Part shown: piece by piece, positions 58,366-64,000 of the stretch
How positions within the stretch are numbered: the first letter of the stretch is position 1
How the letters are laid out: each line of letters begins with the position of its first letter
NCBI GenBank assembly: GCA_027482185.1
Contig: JAIXWF010000013.1
Location: 434,001-498,000, forward strand
Direction of reading: 5' to 3'
DNA length: 64,000 nucleotides
From: Opitutaceae bacterium
GTDB taxonomy: Bacteria > Verrucomicrobiota > Verrucomicrobiia > Opitutales > Opitutaceae
Position numbers and translations under genes: made by a program
The notes under the pieces: model-generated
Databases searched by the model: none
Told to the model about the DNA's origin: nothing
The model's input: the letters and a program-made list of their open reading frames with translations, nothing else

Positions 58366-61300
58366 TTACGGCACTTCGTAGATTTCGACGAGGGCGGAGC
58401 CGGTGGCGTTGTTCACGCCGCTGACTTGGGCGGTGTAGCTGCCGGGCGGCAGGCTCGCGAGGAGGACGGCGTCGCGGCTTTCGAGCGCGAGGGCGAAGGC
58501 GCCGACGCTGGCGGCGGCGACGGCTACTTGGGCGGCGTTGGAGGCGGCGCCCCAGTTGTCGTTGGCCGATATGGCGGTCGCGTTGCCGCTGGCGTAGAGC
58601 TCGAGCTTCGGGTCGTTGAGGGCGCCGGCGACGCCGAAGACGCCGAGGGTCGGGCCGATGGCGCGGATCATGACGGTCTTGGCGCTGGTGCCGCCGATGA
58701 CGAAGCCGGCGATGAGGATATTGCCGCCGGTGCCGACCTGGGTGCGGGCGGATACGTTGATCAGCCGCGGTGTCGTGGCGGCGAAGGCGGAGGCCGGCGT
58801 CGCGTCGTAGAGTTCGGCCAGCACGGTGCCGGCGGCGCCGGGGCCGGAGAACTGCGCCGTGTAGCTGCCGGCGGCGCGGGTGGAGATCACGGCGGCGTCC
58901 TTGCTCGCCGCGGAGGCGAGGGCGAAGGCGCCGACCTGCGGCGTGAGGGCGGCGACGGCGGTCTCGCCGGCCCAGTCGTCGTTTTCCTGCAGCAACGTGG
59001 GGCCGCTGTAGATCTGGAGTTTCGGGTCGGCAAGAGCGTCGCCCACGCCGAACGCGGCCAACGTGGGCCCGACGCCGCGGACCAGCAACGGTTTGCTTCC
59101 GCCGGTGCCGGCGCCGCCGACGGCGAAGCCCATGAAGAGGACGTTGTCGCCCGAACCGGCGGAGGTGCGGACGGCGAGGTTGACGAGGCGAGAGCTCGCG
59201 GTCGCGGCGGCGTTGACGCGGAGCACCGTGGCCGTGCTGATCACGGAACCGCCGCCGCCGGAGACCACGACGCGGTAGGAGCCGGCGTCGGCGCCCTGGG
59301 CAAAGGGCAGGTTGTAGGTGGCCGAGGTGGCGCCGGGGATGAGATTGTCGTTGAGGTACCACTGGTAGCGGAGCGCGCTGTTGTCGGCGACCGATGCCGT
59401 GACGCCGATGCTGGCCGGCCGGCCGGCATCCACCGCGGCCGGGGCCTGCGGTTGCGCGGAGATCACGGGAATGCCCGGCAGGGAAACGGCGCGGGCGAGG
59501 CGACGGGGGTTGTGGCCGGACATCGGCCAGGGCGACGCGGCGAGGTTGTTGCCGGTCTCGAAGGCGTAGAGTTTCGCGTCGGACGAAGCCACGTAGAGCC
59601 GGCCCGCCGAAAGCAGCGGACTGGCGTAAATCGTCGAGGCGGTGGCGAAAGTGCGGACGCCCCGGCCCGAGGAATCGACGGCGTGGACCAAGCCGTCGTC
59701 GCTGCCGACGTAGATGGTGCCGTCGTCCGCGATCACCGGGGTCGTGGAGCGGATGACGTCGCCCGTGGCGTAGTCCCAGCGCTTGGCCCCGGTGGCGCCG
59801 TTGAGCGCGTAGAGTTTCTTGTCGTAGCTGCCGAAGTAGACGGTGCCGTCGGTGCCGATCGCGGCGGACCCGGACAGCGGGCTGCCGGTGTCGAAGGTCC
59901 AGCGCACGGCGCCGTTCGGCCGGACGGCGAAGAAACGACCGTCGAAGTTGCCGAGGTAAAGGGTGCCGTCGGCGCCGATCGCCGGGGACGCGTAGACCGA
60001 GGCCCCGAGGTCCGTGCGCCAGATCCGGCTGCCGTCGGCGGGGTTGACCGCGTAGAGCGCCTCGTCGCCGCCGGAGGCGATGTAGACGGTGCCGTCCGCG
60101 CCGATCACCGGCGAGCTGTACGTGTCGCCGGGGACGGGCGCGCGCCATTTCTGGGTCCCGTCCGGATTGAGGGCGTAGAGCTGTCCGTCGTCGGACTTCA
60201 CGTAGATCGTGCCGTCGGCGGCGATCGCGGGGGCGGCCCAGATGAAATCCCCCGTCTCGAATTCCCATTTTTTGGCGCCGTTGGCGGGATTTATGGCGTA
60301 GACCCAGCCGTAGTCGTCGGCGCCGTAGATCGTGCCGTCGCCGCCGACCGCCACCGCGCCGGCGAGGATGTAGCCGTCGATGGCGGAGGAGCGCCACTTG
60401 CGGGTGCCGTCGGGGTTCACGGCGTGCACGTAGCCGAGGCTGTCGGGGAAGTAGACGGTGCCGTCGGGCGCCAGCGCGGGCGCCGCGTAGCCCGGGTAGT
60501 CGGCGGTGTACTGCCAGGCGGCGTCGGAGACGGTGAGGGTGACGCGGCCGGCGGGGTTGGAGGCGGAGTCGAGCTTGATCGAGTAGGTGACGCCGGCGAT
60601 GGCGTTGAGGCGGACGAGGCTGTCGAGGAACGGGCCGCTGTCGTCGTCGTAGGCGACTTCCGCGAGGTTGGCGAGGCCGGTGCCGGTGTAGACGGCGACG
60701 AGCGGGTCGGTGCCTTCCCCGTAAGCGGAAATCTGATACGCGTGCGAGGCGGGCGCGGTCCATTTGAACCAGAGCGAGCGCTCGCGGCCGAGGACGGTGC
60801 CGCGGGCGTTTTTGGGACTGGGTTCGCCGGGCTCGGCGGTGGTGTTGGCGTTGCTGGTGGCGACGGTGACGGCGGGCCCGGACAGGACCCGGGCGGCGGC
60901 GTAGAGGTCGTTGGCGGGGACGGAAACCAGATCGAGGACGACGAGGCCTTCGGCGGCGCCTTTGCCGGCGACGGCGATCGCGTAGGCCGTGCCGGGGCGG
61001 GCGTCGAAGCCGAGGCGGCTGGCGCCGTTGGCGGAGCCGGGGCCGTCGTCGTTGGCGGCGACGAGCGCGAGTCCGGCGGGGGACGAGGGAGCCGCGCCGG
61101 CGGGGAGCGCGTAGACGGCGAGGACGGTGTCGATGCCGCTGCCGGCGGTGTCGAGGGTCACGCGGCCGGCATCGGCCGGCGCGGTCCACGTCCACCAGAG
61201 CGAACCGCCGGAGCCGGCGACGCCGTGGTCGGGTTCCCCGGTTTCGCGCGTGGCGAACTGGTTGGAACCGCGGGCGGAGTTGGCGGTGCCGGTGAGCGTG

Positions 61301-62661
61301 GCGCGGCGGGCGAAAGCGTCGTTGAACGGGCGGGTGTCGGTCGACGCAAGGGCGCGCTGGAGGTTGAGGCGGCCGTTGGTGTGGACGCGGTTTTCGAGGG
61401 CGGGGATCGGGTCGACGGACGAGAGCAGCCGGTTGATGAGGGCGCGGTAGTTGTCGCCGGGGAATTTCTGTTTCAACAGCGCGAGGGCGCCGGCGACGTG
61501 CGGGGCGGCCATGGAGGTGCCGCTGTTGCTGAGGTACGGAGCGGAAACGGAAATGCCGAGGGAGACGATCGACGAACCGGGCGCGGCGAGTTCGACGAGG
61601 CCGGAGCCGTAGGTCGAATAGCTGGCGAGTTTGTCCTGCCTCGTCGTGGAGGCGACGGCGACGATGTTGTCGAGCGGGTAGGCGGCGGGGTACTCCGGGT
61701 AGTCGGTGATTTCCTGGCTGTCGTTGCCGGCGGCGGCGACGAAGATGATGCCGGCGTCGCGGGCGCGTTTGATGGCGTCGAACTCGGCTTGGGAGAAACC
61801 GAGGGAGCCGTAGCTGCCGTTGATGATGTGGACCTTGTTGGCGATGGCGTAGTCGATGCAGGCCACGCCAGCGGAGACGGCGCCGCCGCGCGGGCCGATG
61901 AACTTCAGGGCCATGAGCTGCACTTTCCAGGCGACGCCGGAGATGCCGACGCCGTTGTTGCCGACGGCGCCGATGATACCGGCGACGTGGGTGCCGTGGC
62001 CGTCGGCGTCGGAGGGATCGCCGGCGAGCAGGCTGCTCGGGGCAACGGTGGCGTTGAGGCCGTGGATGTCGTCGATGATGGTATTGCCGTCGTCGTCGAG
62101 CGCGGGCCGGGCGCCGAACTCGAAGGAGTTGCGCCAGAGGTTCGCGGCGATGTCCTCGTGGATCAGCCGGATGCCGGTGTCCATCACCGCGACGACGACA
62201 TCGGGCGCCTCGCGCTGGATATCCCACGCGGCGGCGGCGCGGATGTCGGCTCCGGCGGTGCCGCCGGCCTGGCCGGTGTTGGCGAGGGACCACTGGTCTT
62301 CGGCGAAGCGGGGGTCGTTGGGCACGGCCCGGATGGTGCGGATGTAGTCGGGTTCGACGTAGTCGTAGAGGCCGGTGGCGCGCAGGCGTTCGATGACGGC
62401 CTTCACGTCCTCGGTGCCGTCGGTCTCGAGCGCGCGGATTCCGCCGAGGCGGTCGAACGAGCGGACGAGGCGGAGGCCGGCGGCGGCCTCGGCGCGTTCG
62501 ACGGCGGAGAGGTTGGCGCGGGGCCGGGCGAGAACGGAGCGTTCGCGGTGGCCGCGGGCGGATTCCTCCGGGGAAATCGGGCGGAATTCCTGGGCGGAGG
62601 CCAGGGCCGCGGAGAAGGCGGCGAGGACGAGGGCGGCGTGCAGACGGGTGCGGCAGGGCAT
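58366..62661 (-). CDS. Giant S8 subtilase fused to PQQ-like propeller and duplicated C-terminal modules
   Basis: A 1431-residue exported protease. It has a signal peptide (1-23), a pro-domain (about 25-110) and a subtilisin domain with Asp161 (AVMDTGIR), His222 (DGHGTHVAG) and Ser383 (NSGTSMAAPHVAG). Two pre-peptidase-like beta domains follow (residues about 450-560 and 585-710), then seven or eight PQQ/YVTN-like propeller blades (residues about 720-1075; each has DGTIY or DGTVYxGS plus VNPDG and KW). Next come an Ig-like domain (YQWYLNDNLIPGATSATY) and two copies of a 130-residue C-terminal module (RLVNLAVRTSAGSGDNVLFM; RLINVSARTQVGTGGNILIA). The start is ATG with a CTCTCTTCGCC leader. It is divergent from the aminotransferase gene. 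Fusing a protease to a propeller in one chain is rare. Confidence 0.93.
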   Translation of the reverse strand: MPCRTRLHAALVLAAFSAALASAQEFRPISPEESARGHRERSVLARPRANLSAVERAEAAAGLRLVRSFDRLGGIRALETDGTEDVKAVIERLRATGLYDYVEPDYIRTIRAVPNDPRFAEDQWSLANTGQAGGTAGADIRAAAAWDIQREAPDVVVAVMDTGIRLIHEDIAANLWRNSFEFGARPALDDDGNTIIDDIHGLNATVAPSSLLAGDPSDADGHGTHVAGIIGAVGNNGVGISGVAWKVQLMALKFIGPRGGAVSAGVACIDYAIANKVHIINGSYGSLGFSQAEFDAIKRARDAGIIFVAAAGNDSQEITDYPEYPAAYPLDNIVAVASTTRQDKLASYSTYGSGLVELAAPGSSIVSLGISVSAPYLSNSGTSMAAPHVAGALALLKQKFPGDNYRALINRLLSSVDPIPALENRVHTNGRLNLQRALASTDTRPFNDAFARRATLTGTANSARGSNQFATRETGEPDHGVAGSGGSLWWTWTAPADAGRVTLDTAGSGIDTVLAVYALPAGAAPSSPAGLALVAANDDGPGSANGASRLGFDARPGTAYAIAVAGKGAAEGLVVLDLVSVPANDLYAAARVLSGPAVTVATSNANTTAEPGEPSPKNARGTVLGRERSLWFKWTAPASHAYQISAYGEGTDPLVAVYTGTGLANLAEVAYDDDSGPFLDSLVRLNAIAGVTYSIKLDSASNPAGRVTLTVSDAAWQYTADYPGYAAPALAPDGTVYFPDSLGYVHAVNPDGTRKWRSSAIDGYILAGAVAVGGDGTIYGADDYGWVYAINPANGAKKWEFETGDFIWAAPAIAADGTIYVKSDDGQLYALNPDGTQKWRAPVPGDTYSSPVIGADGTVYIASGGDEALYAVNPADGSRIWRTDLGASVYASPAIGADGTLYLGNFDGRFFAVRPNGAVRWTFDTGSPLSGSAAIGTDGTVYFGSYDKKLYALNGATGAKRWDYATGDVIRSTTPVIADDGTIYVGSDDGLVHAVDSSGRGVRTFATASTIYASPLLSAGRLYVASSDAKLYAFETGNNLAASPWPMSGHNPRRLARAVSLPGIPVISAQPQAPAAVDAGRPASIGVTASVADNSALRYQWYLNDNLIPGATSATYNLPFAQGADAGSYRVVVSGGGGSVISTATVLRVNAAATASSRLVNLAVRTSAGSGDNVLFMGFAVGGAGTGGSKPLLVRGVGPTLAAFGVGDALADPKLQIYSGPTLLQENDDWAGETAVAALTPQVGAFALASAASKDAAVISTRAAGSYTAQFSGPGAAGTVLAELYDATPASAFAATTPRLINVSARTQVGTGGNILIAGFVIGGTSAKTVMIRAIGPTLGVFGVAGALNDPKLELYASGNATAISANDNWGAASNAAQVAVAAASVGAFALALESRDAVLLASLPPGSYTAQVSGVNNATGSALVEIYEVP

Positions 62662-62932
62662 GGCGAAGAGAGTGCCGGCGGCGAGGCCGGTGCGGATGCG
62701 GAGGGAAACGGACGGGAACGCGGCGATCTTTCGGAAAAATCCGCGCGGCCCGAAATGGGGCTAAGAAACGGGCCCGGGCCCCGGGAAGGGCGGGCCGGCG
62801 CGACGCGGACGGCGCGCGGCTGAACGACCCGAGGCAACGGCCGGGACGCGGGCCGGTCAAGAACGCGGACGGCGCTTTGTGTCATCGCGGGCGCGCTTTT
62901 GACACCGGCCGGGCCCGCGGGTAGGCCGGAGC

Positions 62933-64000
62933 ATGAGCCAACCGGTTTTTCCCGGCCCGCGCAGCGCGGCCATGATCGAGGAACTGCGGAAGTACGTGAT
63001 CGCGGACCCGTATCCGTTCTGTGTGGACCTCGCGCGCTGCGAGGGCATGCGCCTGGCGACGGTCGACGGGGAGCGGATCTTCGACTGGGCGGGCTACTAC
63101 GCGTCGAAATGGATCGGGCACAACCATCCCGGCCTGCTCGAGCCCGACTACCTGCGGCGGCTGGGCTACGCGGCGAACAACAAGCTCGCGAATCCCGATT
63201 TCCTCACGCCGGAGTGCCTGGAGTACTACCGCACGCTCGCGGCGGTGGCCCCGCGCTGCATGCGGAACCCGAAACTGGAGATCTACGCCGTGAACTCGGG
63301 CGCGGAAGCGGTCGAGAACATGATGAAGTACTTCATCAATCTGCACGACCTTCGGCGGCCCAAGCAGGGTGGCGCGCGGCGTTTCCTCTATTTCGACCAG
63401 GCCTTCCACGGGCGCACGGTCTTTGCGCTGAACATCACGGAGCTCTCCCACGATCCGGTGATCACGAAAGATTTCCACGGCCTCGTCCGCGGCAACGTGC
63501 AGGTGCCGTTCCCGGCGGTCGATTCCGACGAACCCGCGGCGGAGAACCGCTTCCGGACCGAGGAGGCGCTGCGGCGCGTGGAACGCAGCCTGCAGGAACA
63601 CCGCGGCGAGATCGTCGCGATCATCACGGAGCCGATCCAAGGTGCCGGCGGGCACCGCGTGGCGGAAAAGGCATTTTTCCAGGGGCTGAGCCGGCTTGCG
63701 CACGACTACGGCGTGTTCCTCGGTTTCGACGAAGTGCAGACCGCGGGCGGGCAGACGGGGGATTTCTTCATGGCGGACCAGATGGACCTGCCGTATCCGC
63801 CGCAGGCGATCGCTTCGGCCAAGAAGCTTGGCAACGGCGTGCTGTACATGCTCGAGTCGATGGCGGACGAGGGCGTGCTCGATTCGACGTGGGGCGGCAG
63901 CCTCGCCGACATGGTGCGTTTTTGCCAGGAATGGCGCATCGTGCAGCGCGAGGGCCTGATCGCGCAGGTGCCGGAGAAGACCGGCCGCCTGGTCGGGCGG
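62933..64000 (+). CDS. lat: L-lysine 6-transaminase, 3'-truncated by the window
   Basis: The first 356 residues of a class III PLP aminotransferase of about 440; the frame is still open at the window end. The best match is L-lysine epsilon-aminotransferase: GLGFDEVQT-type FLGFDEVQTAGGQTG, Lys297/298 in SAKKLGNG (Schiff base), and STWGGSLADMVR near residue 325, which corresponds to the LAT-specific STWGG-(N)-LxDMVR segment. LAT converts lysine with 2-oxoglutarate to 2-aminoadipate semialdehyde in lysine breakdown or beta-lactam precursor formation. It begins with ATG at 62933 (MSQPVFPGP) and is divergent from the giant subtilase (271-bp gap). Ornithine or 4-aminobutyrate transaminases are less likely alternatives. 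Confidence 0.85.
   Translation, partial: MSQPVFPGPRSAAMIEELRKYVIADPYPFCVDLARCEGMRLATVDGERIFDWAGYYASKWIGHNHPGLLEPDYLRRLGYAANNKLANPDFLTPECLEYYRTLAAVAPRCMRNPKLEIYAVNSGAEAVENMMKYFINLHDLRRPKQGGARRFLYFDQAFHGRTVFALNITELSHDPVITKDFHGLVRGNVQVPFPAVDSDEPAAENRFRTEEALRRVERSLQEHRGEIVAIITEPIQGAGGHRVAEKAFFQGLSRLAHDYGVFLGFDEVQTAGGQTGDFFMADQMDLPYPPQAIASAKKLGNGVLYMLESMADEGVLDSTWGGSLADMVRFCQEWRIVQREGLIAQVPEKTGRLVGR

Noticed and set aside
1-64000. tRNA or rRNA genes, CRISPR arrays, transposases, phage genes, replication origin
   Set aside because: I looked for tRNA-like cloverleaves, regularly spaced identical repeats, DDE/integrase motifs and dnaA-box clusters and saw none. Very diverged copies could still be missed by eye.

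Overview
The window looks like chromosomal DNA of a high-GC member of the Verrucomicrobiota, most likely the Opitutaceae. Four things point there: a TGTTC-N4-GAACA LexA box directly before lexA; an McsA-McsB-ClpC cluster; a PEP-CTERM protein together with large propeller-type hybrid histidine kinases; and secreted proteins ending in a duplicated C-terminal module that I associate with this group. The assignment is inference from family knowledge and was not tested by a search. Most genes lack a Shine-Dalgarno sequence and instead have C/T-rich leaders. I found no tRNA, rRNA, CRISPR array, transposase or phage genes.

Layout. 1-7.2 kb: a DeoR-type regulator cut by the window edge, a GT4 glycosyltransferase, a small holin-like membrane protein, dihydrolipoyl dehydrogenase, a CBS/DRTGG manganese pyrophosphatase, a pseudopilin and branched-chain aminotransferase. 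7.3-11.5 kb: the protein-arginine-phosphorylation and proteolysis operon mcsA-mcsB-clpC, ended by a strong terminator. 11.6-18.2 kb: a secreted transglutaminase-like protein, then a convergent hybrid-kinase/response-regulator pair. 18.2-22.5 kb: a LysR regulator divergent from leuC-leuD, then exbB-exbD. 22.5-28.2 kb: an SDR enzyme, small unknown proteins, a D,D-carboxypeptidase, a bacteriohemerythrin and an M28 peptidase. 28.4-33.5 kb: a YdeI-like protein, release factor 3, a diheme cytochrome, an RlmI-like methyltransferase and a CheY-like protein. 33.6-39 kb: a tiny ORF, lexA, a Kef/YbaL antiporter, a SYLF protein, a Tat-exported TIM-barrel protein and aquaporin. 39.2-46.2 kb: arginine decarboxylase, then yajC-secDF-recJ. 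46.6-58.3 kb: an FkbM methyltransferase, a second kinase/regulator pair paralogous to the first, a very unusual monoheme protein with a duplicated module, a PEP-CTERM protein, a second M28 peptidase and a NYN/PIN-like protein. 58.4-64 kb: a giant subtilase/PQQ-propeller fusion and the start of L-lysine 6-transaminase.

How the genes fit together. mcsA-mcsB-clpC form one protein quality-control unit. leuCD and ilvE both serve branched-chain amino acid synthesis but lie apart. YajC and SecDF assist the Sec pathway, which the many signal-peptide proteins here would use. The second two-component pair is divergent from the monoheme/PEP-CTERM genes and is a plausible regulator of them.

The most unusual non-coding signal is a set of degenerate tandem repeats with a strict 7-bp period. 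They recur in many intergenic gaps with different base sequences, which fall into a few shared families. A separate 9-bp-period array and a 200-bp inverted-repeat element add to this. The strongest protein-level novelty is the 1015-residue monoheme protein at 52240-55287.
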